From the NCBI RefSeq assembly GCF_000586555.1, contig NZ_AZUC01000049.1:1-50763 (forward strand): 50,763 bases of DNA, read 5' to 3'. Position numbers and translations under genes: made by a program. This document shows, one piece after another, positions 39,235-49,479 of the stretch; the stretch's first letter is position 1, and each line of letters opens with the position of its first letter. This DNA comes from Sporosarcina sp. D27. Lineage in GTDB: Bacteria; Bacillota; Bacilli; Bacillales_A; Planococcaceae. The notes below the pieces were generated by a model that was not told the origin of the DNA, made no database searches, and saw only the letters and a program-made list of their open reading frames with translations.

Positions 39235-40469
39235 TCATTATAAAACCACTAACAAAAGATCCTTATAAAGTCTATCTCAACACAGCTTTTCTTTCGCAAT
39301 TATTTTTCACCTTAATCGTAACTGTGAATTTGCTGTACCAAGTGTACACAGTCAAACTCGATCCGTTACAACTAGTGCTTGTCGGTACAGTCTTAGAACT
39401 GACCGTCTTTCTTTTTGAAATTCCAACAGGTGTCGTTTCGGATTTAAAGAGCCGTAAACTCTCGATTGTCATTGGTTATGTCCTCATAGGCGTAGGCTTT
39501 TTAATAGAAGGGTTATTTCCTTATTTCTCAGCGGTTTTGTTGGCACAAATCGTTTGGGGGATTGGATATACATTCACTAGTGGAGCACGTCAAGCTTGGA
39601 TTGCAGATGAAATAGGAGAAGCGCGTGCTTCAGAAGCATTCGTTCGTGGCGCGAAAATTGAAAACTTGGCGCAAGTCATCGCGATTCCTTTAAGTATAGC
39701 AGTTGGCTTTTTCATGATCAGACTACCAATAATTATCGGTGGGTTCTGCACGTTGGGGCTAGCTTTATATTTGATGAAGAACATGACTGAAGAGAATTTC
39801 AAGCCGCAAAAGAAAGAGAAACACCTAACAGCCTGGGGAAGTATGAAGGACAACCTAAAGCAACTCATAGTTCAAGTCAAGGTAAGTGTGGTCATGAGAA
39901 TTCTTTTCTTAATCGCCTTGTTTGTAGGCTTCTATAGCGAAGGATTTGATCGCTTATGGTTATCACACTTATCAGAAGTGGTAAATTTGTCTTCGGAGAC
40001 TCCAGAAAAATTGGTGATCCTCACAGGGGGAGTTCAATTTGTCGTCGTTCTTGTTTCCTTTGCTGCATTGCACGTAATAAATCGCAGTTCCGTCTACCAA
40101 AAACTCACTCAAATCTACCTGGTTCTTTTCATGGCGAGTTTATTGATCATTCTTTCATTAATCGGATTTGCTACTTCCACCTCTGTGATTGCCCTATTAG
40201 GATTTTTTGTAATTATTCAAGTTACACGAACCATCATGTACCCGTTAGAAGACATTTGGCTAAACAAGATTATTCCGGAATCTTCAACTCGAGCGACATT
40301 ATTTTCGGTAAAAGGCCAAGCAGACGCGATCGGTCAAATAGGCGGTGCTCCTATCATCGGAATAGTCGCTACCCGCTATACTATCAGAACAGCACTGATC
40401 GTTAGTGCAATCCTTTTAACTCCTGTATTGTTTTTGTATCGGATTATTATAAAAAGAAAGCAGGAATAG
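39219..40469 (+). CDS. MFS transporter
   Basis: About 410 residues, twelve membrane helices, major facilitator superfamily, drug-efflux type by general look. Motif A-like loop DLKSRKLSIVIGYVLIGVGF lies between helices 2 and 3, after FEIPTGVVS. Start is uncertain: ATG 39219 lies in a hairpin loop with no ribosome binding site, while GGGAGG precedes codons ATT-ATA at 39237-39242, so a non-ATG start is possible. It converges with an AraC-type regulator that shares its terminator. Substrate unknown. Confidence 0.88.
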   Translation: MSREGIIIKPLTKDPYKVYLNTAFLSQLFFTLIVTVNLLYQVYTVKLDPLQLVLVGTVLELTVFLFEIPTGVVSDLKSRKLSIVIGYVLIGVGFLIEGLFPYFSAVLLAQIVWGIGYTFTSGARQAWIADEIGEARASEAFVRGAKIENLAQVIAIPLSIAVGFFMIRLPIIIGGFCTLGLALYLMKNMTEENFKPQKKEKHLTAWGSMKDNLKQLIVQVKVSVVMRILFLIALFVGFYSEGFDRLWLSHLSEVVNLSSETPEKLVILTGGVQFVVVLVSFAALHVINRSSVYQKLTQIYLVLFMASLLIILSLIGFATSTSVIALLGFFVIIQVTRTIMYPLEDIWLNKIIPESSTRATLFSVKGQADAIGQIGGAPIIGIVATRYTIRTALIVSAILLTPVLFLYRIIIKRKQE

Positions 40470-40495
40470 TTTAGCACCCTTGCTTTCTTTCTTTT
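40451..40495. terminator. Bidirectional terminator between MFS and AraC-type genes
   Basis: AAAGAAAGCA-gg / cc-TTGCTTTCTTT arms around a loop that holds both stop codons; A-rich to the left and T-rich to the right, so it can serve both convergent genes. Confidence 0.75.
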
Positions 40496-41379
40496 ATTGG
40501 AAGATAGATCTCCATATAGACTCTTTCATATTCCCAGTCATGACAGTGTTCATCGTAGTACTCAAAGTCATAGCAGGTTTCATCCACTTCATAAGGGGAT
40601 TGAGGAAGCCAATCGTCTAAAATATACTGCCATGTACCCGTTATCGAAATGGCAAAGTCTTCTACGGTAACGAGTGGAGTCCGGAAAATGGCATAAGTCG
40701 TGGAAGGGATTGTCAATTTAGTCCACCTGTCTGGAAGAGAAGTTCCAGTATCATAATTCACTGCAAATAAATAGGTGAAACCCTCTTCCTTTTCATCGCT
40801 TCTCAAATTGAGGCAGTATTCCCCGTGTGTTTCAGGAGTCAATGTCTCGTACAAGGTTCGTTCAATGGATTCGTCAGGGAAAAGTTTTTGGTTCCAAAGG
40901 GCTGGCGAGTCGCGTGTATAAGAAATATTGCGAATGGATCGTTCAACTGTTTTCCCAGCGATGGTAAAAGAACTTCTATGCACTAGCTTAGGCTGCATGA
41001 CAATGCCACCTACCTGATTTTGTTCAAGACGACTCAAATCGATTTTTTGAGGGAGTGAGCTAGGACAATGCTGTCGATATAATCGTGGGGGACTTCCAAA
41101 ACACTTCTTAAACGCCTTCGTAAATCCAGCGTGAGTCTCAAATCCATACGATAACGCAATCTCAATAACCTTTTTCCCATGAGCTAAATCGTATAAAGCA
41201 TATTGCAATTTCCGTTTCACTACGTAATCCATTAATGTATAGCCTGTATGTTTTTCAAAAATCCGGTTAAAGTGATACGGAGAGTATCCAGCGATGCCAG
41301 CTAAAAGATCAGGTGTTAGTTCCTCTTGAATATGCTCTTCAATGTAATCGATCACTTGTTGAACCTTTACTAATCTCAT
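40471..41379 (-). CDS. AraC-family regulator with GyrI-like effector domain
   Basis: 302 residues. The N-terminal ~110 residues hold the two helix-turn-helix motifs of AraC/XylS DNA-binding domains (LTPDLLAGIAGYSPYHFNRI and VIEIALSYGFETHAGFTKAF). The C-terminal part resembles the GyrI-like/BmrR effector-binding domain (YDFEYYDEHCHDWEYERVYM near the end). This arrangement suits sensing of small, often toxic, molecules. ATG 41379 is preceded by GAGGTG; a GTG four codons upstream overlaps that site. The convergent MFS transporter could be a target, but the arrangement alone does not prove it. Confidence 0.9.
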   Translation of the reverse strand: MRLVKVQQVIDYIEEHIQEELTPDLLAGIAGYSPYHFNRIFEKHTGYTLMDYVVKRKLQYALYDLAHGKKVIEIALSYGFETHAGFTKAFKKCFGSPPRLYRQHCPSSLPQKIDLSRLEQNQVGGIVMQPKLVHRSSFTIAGKTVERSIRNISYTRDSPALWNQKLFPDESIERTLYETLTPETHGEYCLNLRSDEKEEGFTYLFAVNYDTGTSLPDRWTKLTIPSTTYAIFRTPLVTVEDFAISITGTWQYILDDWLPQSPYEVDETCYDFEYYDEHCHDWEYERVYMEIYLPIKERKQGC

Positions 41380-41649
41380 ACTATCAATCACCTCTAATCA
41401 TCTTAAAAAAGGTAAGAAATCTAGTTCATTAACAACGGGATTTCAAAATGTATGCTGATTATAGCATACTGTAGATGTTAGACTTTATTGAGGATGAAGT
41501 GAAGAGAATCTTAGACAACGCCCTGGCACTAAACGTAAACATTCATTAGGTCAATGAAGAAATCCAACGTAGATGAAAAAAAGGTCGTAGATGAACAAAG
41601 CGTGGTATCATTTGAACTAACAAAAAGAACTTTTTAAGGGGGAGTAACT

Positions 41650-42231
41650 ATGACGAATTCAAGTGAAAGCATTGCGAAGAAAGAGTTACCAGTTGAACAG
41701 TGCGAAGAACTACTCAGCGTTTTGAAAACTCGTTTTGAAGACAATATGCATCGTCATCCAGAACTGGAATGGGCAACGGTTCAAGCAAGGCTCGATACAA
41801 ATACGGAAAAACTGTGGTCATTGAACGAAATGGAAAGAACTGGTGGAGAACCTGATGTTATCGGTTATGACAAAGAAACAGATACCTATACGTTTTGCGA
41901 TTGTTCAGCAGAAAGCCCTTCAGGTCGGAGAAGTGTTTGTTACGACCCGGAATCGCTCGAAGCACGGAAAAAGAACAAACCAGCACATAGCGCTGTTGGG
42001 ATGGCAACAGAAATGGGAATTGAATTGTTGGATGAAGAACAATACCGAGCGTTGCAGCAAATAGAGACTTTCGATAAGAAAACATCCACTTGGATACAAA
42101 CCCCTTCAAATATTCGTAAACTTGGAGGCGGACTTTTCTGCGATTTCCGCTTCGACACAGTGTTCGTCTATCACAATGGGGTCGAGTCCTATTATGCAGC
42201 TAGAGGATTCCGTGGAGTCCTGTACGTATAA
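41650..42231 (+). CDS. DUF4256 protein
   Basis: 193-residue soluble protein of the DUF4256 family as I recognise it: HPELEWATVQARLDTNTEKL near the N-terminus, then DVIGYDKETDTYTFCDCSAE, SPSGRRSVCYDPESLEARKK and IELLDEEQYRALQQ. The family is widespread in bacteria and has no known function. AAGGGGGAG precedes the ATG. It ends with a perfect 16-pair terminator and has no operon partner. Confidence 0.88.
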   Translation: MTNSSESIAKKELPVEQCEELLSVLKTRFEDNMHRHPELEWATVQARLDTNTEKLWSLNEMERTGGEPDVIGYDKETDTYTFCDCSAESPSGRRSVCYDPESLEARKKNKPAHSAVGMATEMGIELLDEEQYRALQQIETFDKKTSTWIQTPSNIRKLGGGLFCDFRFDTVFVYHNGVESYYAARGFRGVLYV

Positions 42232-42246
42232 CTAATAAAGCTCATC

Positions 42247-42285
42247 AAAACAGTCTCAATCCTAGACTTGGATTGAGACTGTTTT
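42247..42285 (+). terminator. Terminator after the DUF4256 gene
   Basis: Perfect 16-pair stem AAAACAGTCTCAATCC / GGATTGAGACTGTTTT with a seven-base loop. Symmetric, so it also serves the opposite strand. Confidence 0.9.
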
Positions 42286-42520
42286 ATATGTAATGCTTAA
42301 AATGTGCAATGAACTTTAGTAACTCATCTGCTGTATAAGGGAGTGTTTTTGCTGATTCGGTGATTTCATCCATGGAAACAAGTTGCTCTACGATGGCTTC
42401 CTGCAGGTAGCGACATTAATGACTTCTAGCGCAATCGCGGTATCGCTCACTAGGTGGAACTCTTCTTGAGCACTAGTTATGTGGTGCACACAACAATCAC
42501 TGGGAGGATTTATCCTATCG
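42284..42520 (-). pseudogene. Decayed gene fragment, family not recognised
   Basis: On the minus strand a coding-like reading begins near 42520 (NPPSDCCVHHITSAQEEF, HLVSDTAIALEVINVA), then a frame change near 42410 leads into YLQEAIVEQLVSMDEITE and LPYTADELLKFIAHFKHY with a stop at 42284. Codon usage and amino-acid composition look like a genuine protein tail of about 75 residues. No start was found. I do not recognise the family. The rest of 42521-42621 shows nothing. Confidence 0.45.
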
Positions 42521-42621
42521 ATAATTGAAGTAGTACAGGAGTAAGGTCGCGATACCGCAACTTGTGAAGTATTAATTGAATCTCAGGAACCCATAGAGGA
42601 TGATTACGCGAAAGGAAGTGG

Positions 42622-43425
42622 ATGGATTTGGTTCAAGTGTATGAAAGAGAAGGCGTGACGTGTGTCGAAATGAGGAATCCCCTTATAGGAAAAGTATTTG
42701 CCTTCTTAACCGATGGCATGCTGATCGATACAGGGCCGGCCAACTTGGAGGATGAGCTTGCTCGTTTCTACGAAAACGCATTGTTCGATCAGGTGGTGCT
42801 GACTCATCATCATGAAGACCATACTGGGATGGCTCCGTGGATCAGGGAAAACCGAAACGTCCCAATCTATATCCATCCTTTGGGAATCGGTATGTGCTCC
42901 GAGGATTCTCCGTATCCAGCTTATCGTAAGAAAACGTGGGGACTTCGTAGGTCATTCAACGCACTCCCGTTAAATGATACTATCCGTTCTGAGACGAAGA
43001 AATGGGAAGTCATCCACACGCCCGGACACGCAGAGGACCAGATTGTGTTGTTCGATAACGAAACAGGAACGCTGTTTTCAGGAGATTTGTATGTATCTCG
43101 GAAAACGAAACTCATCATGGCGAGTGAATCAGTTCCCAGGATCATGACTTCCCTCCGGAATATCCTTACATATGATGTAGGTTCGATGTTTTGTTGCCAT
43201 GCCGGCTACGTCCACGATGGAAAAGCCAAGCTGACACAGAAGCTGGAGTACTTGGAGGACCTGTATGCTGAAGTGGAAAAGCTACATAGTCAGGGAATGT
43301 CACCCTACGAAATCGATAAGACACTGTTCCCGAAGGAATACCCAATTACGCCTATATCCAAAGGGGAATGGGATTCGATACATATGGTGACGTCTATTGT
43401 TCAGGAGTTCAAAGTGGTAGAGTGA
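42622..43425 (+). CDS. MBL-fold metallo-hydrolase
   Basis: 267-residue metallo-beta-lactamase-fold protein. The metal motif HxHxDH is visible as LTHHHEDHTGMAPW (about residues 60-73); further ligands are His in IHTPGHAEDQIVLF (about 134), Asp in LFSGDLYVS (about 153) and His in CCHAGYVHDG (about 195). The C-terminal helical segment (LHSQGMSPYEIDKTLFPKE) is seen in hydrolases of the YflN/YqjP type. Substrate unknown. AAAGGAAG precedes the ATG. Confidence 0.92.
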   Translation: MDLVQVYEREGVTCVEMRNPLIGKVFAFLTDGMLIDTGPANLEDELARFYENALFDQVVLTHHHEDHTGMAPWIRENRNVPIYIHPLGIGMCSEDSPYPAYRKKTWGLRRSFNALPLNDTIRSETKKWEVIHTPGHAEDQIVLFDNETGTLFSGDLYVSRKTKLIMASESVPRIMTSLRNILTYDVGSMFCCHAGYVHDGKAKLTQKLEYLEDLYAEVEKLHSQGMSPYEIDKTLFPKEYPITPISKGEWDSIHMVTSIVQEFKVVE

Positions 43426-43504
43426 ACACTCACATTGCGGAAGAATGGCTAGAATTAGAAGTGTCCTCGAATAGTGGGCTGCAACTAACAAGGTTATATA
43501 CAGC

Positions 43505-43547
43505 TACTAAAAAATCCGCCACATTCAAAAAGAGCAGGGCGGATTTT
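43505..43547 (-). terminator. Terminator of the copper operon (also convergent side)
   Basis: Perfect ten-base inverted repeat AAAATCCGCC / GGCGGATTTT; on the minus strand it is followed by a U tract (TTTTTTAG). It lies nine bases after the repaired stop of the multicopper oxidase gene and 80 bases after the MBL-fold gene. Confidence 0.85.
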
Positions 43548-43555
43548 CCGATTTC

Positions 43556-45039
43556 TTAGTTCACTTCAATCTGTCCCATCATGCCATTATCTTCATGCTC
43601 TAAAATGTGACAATGGTACATATACACCCCTTTGCTTGCAAATGAAATCGCGATTTTACATGATCTCCAGGATGTAACGCAATCGTATCTTTCCAGCCTT
43701 TCAGATTGTCGTCCGGTTCTTCTCCGTTCACCGATAACACTTTAAACTGCGTGCCGTGAATGTGGAACGGATGGATCATACCACCCATCGGATCAGGTTT
43801 GTTGGACAGTTCCCAGACTTCTGTTTCGCCGACTTTTTGGGTCATGTCAATGCGGTCTTTATCGTATTTCTTTCCGTTGATCGTCACCATGTCCATCATG
43901 CCGAACAATTCTAATCGCTTCGTCACGGGCAAACTTCTTTCTTTCTCCGTTACTTCAAACGAATTCAAATCAGCAGGTAGTTCGTTGGAAGTCTTCTTTT
44001 CATTGACTTCGAATGGCAGAAGAATCGTTCCTTGATCATCCACTAGCGCAAGATCTTTAACATCTTGCAGCTGGTCAAAGTCGATGATGATCTCCGCACG
44101 TTCTGCAGGAGTCAACAGGAGTGATTCCATTTCTAACGGATCATTTAGTAACCCACCATCTGTGGCGATTTGCTGGAACGAATCTCCGGAACTAAGAGAT
44201 ACCTTATAATTACGGGCATTCGAACCGTTCAGCAATCGCAACCGGACTTTACCTTGAGGGACGGTCAGTTTAGGATCGAGCGTGCCGTTAACAAGCAAGC
44301 GATCACCAATCGTTCCGTCTGAATTATACGCTATCTGGTAGTCCAGTTCGCCAATTTGGTTGAATGCGCGATCCTGAAAGAGAACCGGGAAGTCGTTGAC
44401 ACCATAGTCATCAGGCAAGTTTAACCTGTCCGAATGGTCATCTTCGATATAAAGAAGACCAGCTAGCCCCTTATATACTTGCTCCGCCGTTTTTCCATGA
44501 GGATGTGGATGGAACCAAAGAGTGGCGGCTTCTTGTGTGACATTGAAATGAATAATCCGTTCTTCTCCAGGCTTCAAGGGGTTATGGGGACCACCATCGA
44601 CATCACCAGGTACATCCAAACCATGCCAGTGGAACGTCGTATCCTCGTCTAGTCCATTCACGGTTTTAATCCGAACCGACTCTCCTTTTCGCAACTTTAG
44701 AACAGGGCCGAGGAAGTCACCATTGTAGCCATAGGTTTCCGTTTCCTGTCCTTCCAACAGCATACGTTCGCCCTTCTGTGCGGTGAGTGTGTAGTCGACG
44801 TTTTCAGACGTACTCTTTTTGAGCAAGGGAGGAATGGCCAACTCATTTACCCCTTTTGAATCTTTCAATGGCAAAGGATTGTTGTGATCCATATGACCGT
44901 CCATCATGCCTTCCATCCCGCTCATGTCATGATTCATATCATTCTCTGGAGATGCCCCCTTGGAATCTTCCTTGGCTCCACTCAGTGAGCAGCCTGCAAT
45001 CAGTGAACTGATGAAAAATATTACAATCCATTTCTTCAT
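43556..45039 (-). pseudogene. Multicopper oxidase lipoprotein, frameshifted near the C-terminus
   Basis: About 494 residues when repaired; lipobox IAGC then a Met/His-rich copper-binding stretch (NHDMSGMEGMMDGHMDH). Three cupredoxin domains carry copper ligands HWHG (about 138), HPHPHG (about 178) and HPFHIHG (about 425). The open frame then runs out at 43600 in an abnormal tail. Adding one base to the run TTTT at 43654-43657 restores [17 protein letters not shown] and a stop at 43556. That lost segment holds the type 1 and type 2/3 copper ligands (HCH...H...M), so the product as written should be inactive. The start ATG 45039 has GAGGAGT upstream. Confidence 0.85.
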
Positions 45040-45051
45040 CTTAAACACTCC

Positions 45052-45732
45052 TCATTTCCATTTGTAGCCGATTCCCCACACCGTTCGGAGGATGTCATCA
45101 ATAGGAAAACTCGATTTTCGTAACTTGTCCCGTAGGTTTCGGATATGGGAATCGACTGTCCGAACTTCGGTATACGTATCGTATTCCCATGCCACTTGAA
45201 GCAAGTCTTCCCGTGTAAACGTCCGGTTTGGTCGGGTCATCATCGCTTCGATGATATAAAATTCTTTTAAAGTAAGACGGACTTCTTCATCCCCGTGCAG
45301 GAGGGAATACGACTCCAAGTCCAGCGTAAAGAGACCTTCGCGGAGCTGCTTAACCTGATCTTCTTCAGGAACACGGCGTAGCGCGACCCGTACCCTAGCC
45401 ATTAGTTCCCTCTCGTCAAACGGTTTTGTAATATAATCATCCGCACCTTGCTCGAGACCTTTGACAACATCTGACTTGTCGGAACGGGCTGTTAATAAAA
45501 TTACAGGCACGTCCGACATTTCACGAATGCGTCGACAAACTTCCCATCCGTCCATCCCCGGCATCATGACATCGAGCAGCACGAGATGTACGTTCTCTTC
45601 TGCAAACAGATCGAGAGCTGCTTGACCGTTTGTCGCTTGCAAACAGCGATACCCGTGCGGAGCAAGGAACAGTTCGAGCAAATCGAGCATGCGCTGTTCG
45701 TCATCAATCAGTAAGATCGTTTTCATATCCAT
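45052..45732 (-). CDS. OmpR-family response regulator
   Basis: 226 residues. Receiver domain with the acidic pair in LLIDDEQRMLDLLEL, phosphoacceptor Asp in LVLLDVMMPGMDGWEV (about residue 52), Thr in VILLTARSDKSDVV and Lys in DDYITKPFDERELMAR. The C-terminal winged-helix DNA-binding domain includes LTLKEFYIIEAMMTRPNRTFTREDLL and VRTVDSHIRNLRDKLRK. It starts 12 bases after the kinase gene and sits between kinase and oxidase in the copper island, so a copper-responsive role (CopR/CusR-like) is likely but unproven. AGGAAG precedes ATG 45732. Confidence 0.93.
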   Translation of the reverse strand: MDMKTILLIDDEQRMLDLLELFLAPHGYRCLQATNGQAALDLFAEENVHLVLLDVMMPGMDGWEVCRRIREMSDVPVILLTARSDKSDVVKGLEQGADDYITKPFDERELMARVRVALRRVPEEDQVKQLREGLFTLDLESYSLLHGDEEVRLTLKEFYIIEAMMTRPNRTFTREDLLQVAWEYDTYTEVRTVDSHIRNLRDKLRKSSFPIDDILRTVWGIGYKWK

Positions 45733-45744
45733 CGTCACTTCCTG

Positions 45745-47103
45745 TCATAGTCGTATCGTGAACGTGCTACCTTTACCTAGTTCACTTTGAACGTCAATCG
45801 TGCCACCGTGCGCTTCAGTCAATTCCTTCACAATCGCAAGACCTAGGCCGGCACCGCCAAACGATCGTGAACGAGATTTTTCGACACGATACAGTTTTTC
45901 GAAAATCTGTTGCTGATTTTTAACTGGAATGCCACATCCGTTGTCTTCCACTTGTAAAATAGTTTGCTTTTTTTCTTGAAACGCACGAACGGTTACAGAC
46001 GTACCACTTTCTGAATAGTGAAGGGCGTTGTCCAGTAAGTTAAGGATAATTTGCTCAAGACGCATTCGATCTGCCACTAAAGTGAAATCATCGACAGATT
46101 CATGTAGGAGCACAATTCCTTTCATATCGAACGCTGGTTGGACGAGCTGGACAATATCACGGATGAACCGAGCGGAAGAAAACTCTGTTTTCATCACAGT
46201 GAACGTCATTTCATCCATCTGAGCAAGATCCATCAAGTTTTTCACGAGTGTTTTCAAGCGCTCGGCCTCTTCTTCGATAATCGATAAATACTTGAAACGC
46301 TCTGAATTATCCAGTTCTGTCCGCTGAGCGACTTTCGCATAACCAATTAAATACGTGAGAGGTGTCCCCATTTCGTGAGAAACCGACGCTAGGAACTCGT
46401 TGCGTTCGCGTTTGACTCGGCTCAAGTCATTCGATAATTTACGAATCGAGGCTGCCAGCTCACCTAACTCATCATTCGAAAACGTAGGTAAGTCGACATT
46501 GAAGTATCCTTCGCTTATTTGTTCAGTGGCTTCTTTCATACGAATGAGTGGACGAGTCAGCCATTTGGATAACAACATATAAACTACTAATAAGATGACG
46601 ATACTTCCGCCACCAGCGAGAAGGAAGTGGACATTGAGCTGACCCACGAGCTGACGAATGGGCGCTGTACTCTGCAACATGACGAGGAAACCGGAATTAC
46701 CTTGAACCTCATAAGGGTGGAAGCTGACGAGATAGGGGGACTTTTTCCAATTGACTGGAATAATCATATCTTCTGTCGGTCGTTCCTCTTTTATTTTGGT
46801 CAAATAAGGTGCGAGGATTTCCTCATTTTCCAATGAATGCTGCAATACATTTCCCGCATCGTCGAGGATTACAGCGTCCCGTTCACCACCACTTTCCATG
46901 AGGATGATATGATTCAATGTCGTCTCGGTGTAGTTATCTTCTAATACATTGCGATGATTGCTACCGGTTTTTAAAAGTCGATCGAGTTCTTCGTCGACCC
47001 GAGCATTCGTGATGGTCTGATGCAAATACACCATGAGCAACGTATCCATGATAAGAAATGAAATGATAAATGAAGCCGCTAACTTCGTTGAAATTTTGTT
47101 CAC
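45745..47103 (-). CDS. Sensor histidine kinase
   Basis: 452 residues. Two membrane helices (about residues 7-28 and 160-182) flank an extracytoplasmic sensor of about 130 residues, then HAMP (SKWLTRPLIRMKEATEQISE), HisKA with phosphoacceptor in LASVSHEMGTPLTYLIGYAK (about 245), and HATPase with N box LNLLDNALHYSE and G boxes VEDNGCGIP and FGGAGLGLAIVKEL. The start is GTG with AAGGAG eight bases upstream. The kinase comes before the regulator, the reverse of the commonest order. Its ligand is probably copper, judged from the neighbours. Confidence 0.92.
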   Translation of the reverse strand: MNKISTKLAASFIISFLIMDTLLMVYLHQTITNARVDEELDRLLKTGSNHRNVLEDNYTETTLNHIILMESGGERDAVILDDAGNVLQHSLENEEILAPYLTKIKEERPTEDMIIPVNWKKSPYLVSFHPYEVQGNSGFLVMLQSTAPIRQLVGQLNVHFLLAGGGSIVILLVVYMLLSKWLTRPLIRMKEATEQISEGYFNVDLPTFSNDELGELAASIRKLSNDLSRVKRERNEFLASVSHEMGTPLTYLIGYAKVAQRTELDNSERFKYLSIIEEEAERLKTLVKNLMDLAQMDEMTFTVMKTEFSSARFIRDIVQLVQPAFDMKGIVLLHESVDDFTLVADRMRLEQIILNLLDNALHYSESGTSVTVRAFQEKKQTILQVEDNGCGIPVKNQQQIFEKLYRVEKSRSRSFGGAGLGLAIVKELTEAHGGTIDVQSELGKGSTFTIRL

Positions 47104-47186
47104 AACACGCGCTCCTTTTCGCTCTAATGAGCAGTATAAGTTAAACGTATCGAAAATTTATGCAGAAAGCACGAATTACGTTCGAT

Positions 47187-47234
47187 ATAAAAGACTACCC
47201 AGAAATCAGCATGCACTGAACTTCTGGATAGTCT
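47187..47234 (-). terminator. Terminator of copB
   Basis: AGACTACCCAGAA / TTCTGGATAGTCT, 13 positions with one mismatch; U-rich on the minus strand (TCTTTTATAT). It separates copB from the kinase-regulator-oxidase operon. Confidence 0.8.
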
Positions 47235-47249
47235 GTAATGCAAAGTACA

Positions 47250-49286
47250 TTAAATTTTAAGTAAACGGGCATTGATCGCCACGATTACGGTACTGAGAGA
47301 CATTAATATCGCACCGACCGCAGGACTCATCACAATCCCAAATGGATAGAGAATACCTGCTGCAAGCGGTATCGCTGCAATATTGTAGCCAGCGGCCCAC
47401 CATAAGTTTTGCTTCATCTTACGGTAAGTAGCAGCAGACAGCTTAATGATGGTGACGACGTCTAGTGGATTGCTTTTTACAAGCACGACATCTGCCGTTT
47501 CAATTGCGACATCCGTTCCGGCACCGACCGCAATCCCAAGGTCTGCTTTTGCGAGTGCAGGAGCGTCGTTGACACCATCTCCCGTCATGGCGGTTCGAAG
47601 TCCTTCTTTTTCTTGGATGTGGACAATTTTTTCTGATTTCTCATGAGGGAGTACTTCGGCAAAAATTTCTCCAAGTCCGAGCTGCTTGCCTACGTATTGC
47701 GCAACTTGTGTGTGATCGCCCGTTAACATAATCGATTTGACGTTCAATTTTTTTAGCTCGCTAACTGCTTCAACAGCCGTTTCTCGAACAATATCTGCAA
47801 GGGCAATCATTCCAGAGAGCTGATCGTTAATAAGTAGAAAGACGACTGTTTTCCCTTCTGCGGACCATTCACTGAAACTGTCTTCAGGGTAAGAGAGAGC
47901 TGCTTCTTTCATATACCCGGGGCTGACAACTAACACATGCTTGTCATTGACCGTTCCTTGCAATCCTTTACCCGTTATCGATTGGAAATCGTGGACTTTC
48001 GGTACTTTGATGTCAGATTGCTCTGCTTTTCTTGCGATTCCTTGAGCCAGCGGGTGCTGTGATTGGGACTCAACCGCCGCTGCAAATGAAATCACGTCTT
48101 CCTCTTGATATCCATCGGAAGGAAGGATATCTGTTACTCCAAATTCACCTTTTGTCAGGGTACCTGTTTTGTCGAAAACAACTGCTTCGATTTTTCGTGC
48201 TTCTTCAAACGCAGGGCGATTTCGGATGAGCAGGCCATTTTTTGCTGCAATGGAAGTAGAAACGGCAACGACTAATGGTGCCGCTAGCCCGAGTGCGTGT
48301 GGGCAAGCAATAATGAGGACCGTTACCATGCGTTCCATTGAAAACGATACAGGATAACCAAGTGACAGCCAAACGATGAATGTGACGAGTCCGGCAGCGA
48401 GTGCGCCATAAAATAACCATTTAGCTGCACGATTCGCAAGGTCTTGTGCACGCGATTTGGATTCCTGTGCTTCTTTTACGAGTGTAATCACTTGTGAAAG
48501 GTATGTATCTTCACCCGTTTTTGTAACGGATAGCACTAGGGAGCCCTCTCCATTGATGGATCCGCCAATGGCTTCTTCATCTACTGATTTTTCAACAGGA
48601 AGAGATTCACCGGTCAACATAGATTCATCCACAGAAGATTTACCTTCCACAATACGTCCATCTACTGGAACTTTCTCGCCAGGTTTGACGAGTACGCGTT
48701 GGCCATGCTGCAATTCCGATACTTCTACTTCTGTTGTCGAACCATCCTCGTTCAGTAGATGAGCCTCAGAAGGCATTAGTTTTGCAAGTTCTTCAAGCGC
48801 CTTCGATGCTCCCATGATGGACCGCATTTCAATCCAATGACCAAGCAACATGATATCGACGAGTGTCGCTAATTCCCAAAAGAAATTATCTTCTGCCAAT
48901 CCAAAAACAGAAGCAGTACTGTATACATACGCAACAGTAATTGCGAGAGAAATGAGCGTCATCATCGCTGGTGTACGGTCTTTAAGTTCGTCTTTCGCAC
49001 CTTTCAGAAACGGAAGTCCTCCGTAAAAGAAGACAAATGTAGAGAGCGCGAACAGGATATACAAATCTCCTGTAAAACGCCAGTCGACGTTTAAAAAATG
49101 TTGAATCATAGGCGAAAGTATCAGAATAGGAATCGTAACAACGAGTGACACGTAAAACCTCTTCTTGAAGTCTTTAACCATGTGGGCATGGTGGTTGTCA
49201 TGACCATGACCTGATTGACCTCCTTCGGAATGCTGTGCGTCCGAGTGGTTCGCATGCTGATTTATATGGTTGTGATGATTCTTCAT
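47250..49286 (-). CDS. copB: Copper-translocating P-type ATPase, CPH type (CopB)
   Basis: 678-residue P1B-type ATPase. The N-terminus is histidine-rich ([11 protein letters not shown] and [10 protein letters not shown]) in place of CXXC metal domains. The membrane metal site is CPH ([16 protein letters not shown]), the mark of P1B-3/CopB pumps rather than CPC CopA. Actuator TGES ([11 protein letters not shown]), phosphorylation [10 protein letters not shown], nucleotide-domain HP (SQHPLAQGI) and hinge [14 protein letters not shown] are all intact. It expels copper from the cytoplasm. GAAAGGAG precedes ATG 49286; a GTG-like start 17 codons upstream is ignored. Divergent from the YdhK-type gene. 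Confidence 0.95.
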   Translation of the reverse strand: MKNHHNHINQHANHSDAQHSEGGQSGHGHDNHHAHMVKDFKKRFYVSLVVTIPILILSPMIQHFLNVDWRFTGDLYILFALSTFVFFYGGLPFLKGAKDELKDRTPAMMTLISLAITVAYVYSTASVFGLAEDNFFWELATLVDIMLLGHWIEMRSIMGASKALEELAKLMPSEAHLLNEDGSTTEVEVSELQHGQRVLVKPGEKVPVDGRIVEGKSSVDESMLTGESLPVEKSVDEEAIGGSINGEGSLVLSVTKTGEDTYLSQVITLVKEAQESKSRAQDLANRAAKWLFYGALAAGLVTFIVWLSLGYPVSFSMERMVTVLIIACPHALGLAAPLVVAVSTSIAAKNGLLIRNRPAFEEARKIEAVVFDKTGTLTKGEFGVTDILPSDGYQEEDVISFAAAVESQSQHPLAQGIARKAEQSDIKVPKVHDFQSITGKGLQGTVNDKHVLVVSPGYMKEAALSYPEDSFSEWSAEGKTVVFLLINDQLSGMIALADIVRETAVEAVSELKKLNVKSIMLTGDHTQVAQYVGKQLGLGEIFAEVLPHEKSEKIVHIQEKEGLRTAMTGDGVNDAPALAKADLGIAVGAGTDVAIETADVVLVKSNPLDVVTIIKLSAATYRKMKQNLWWAAGYNIAAIPLAAGILYPFGIVMSPAVGAILMSLSTVIVAINARLLKI

Positions 49287-49479
49287 AGTAAAACTCCTTT
49301 CGCTAATTTTGTTATGCAAGATAGCTATACCCGCCAATTGTGCAAAAGATGTGCAGTTCTCACAAACAACTGAAACGTATACGAAATAAGGAGATTCTAA
49401 GGAGTTTCTGTATTTTGGTTATCTCGTGAGGATTATCGGGAACACCTCTACAGAAATGAAAAAAAGGAGCGATTTATTT

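Noticed and set aside
49287..49479. CopY/CsoR-type operator between copB and ydhK
   Set aside because: No TACAxxTGTA palindrome or clear CsoR-like inverted repeat seen.
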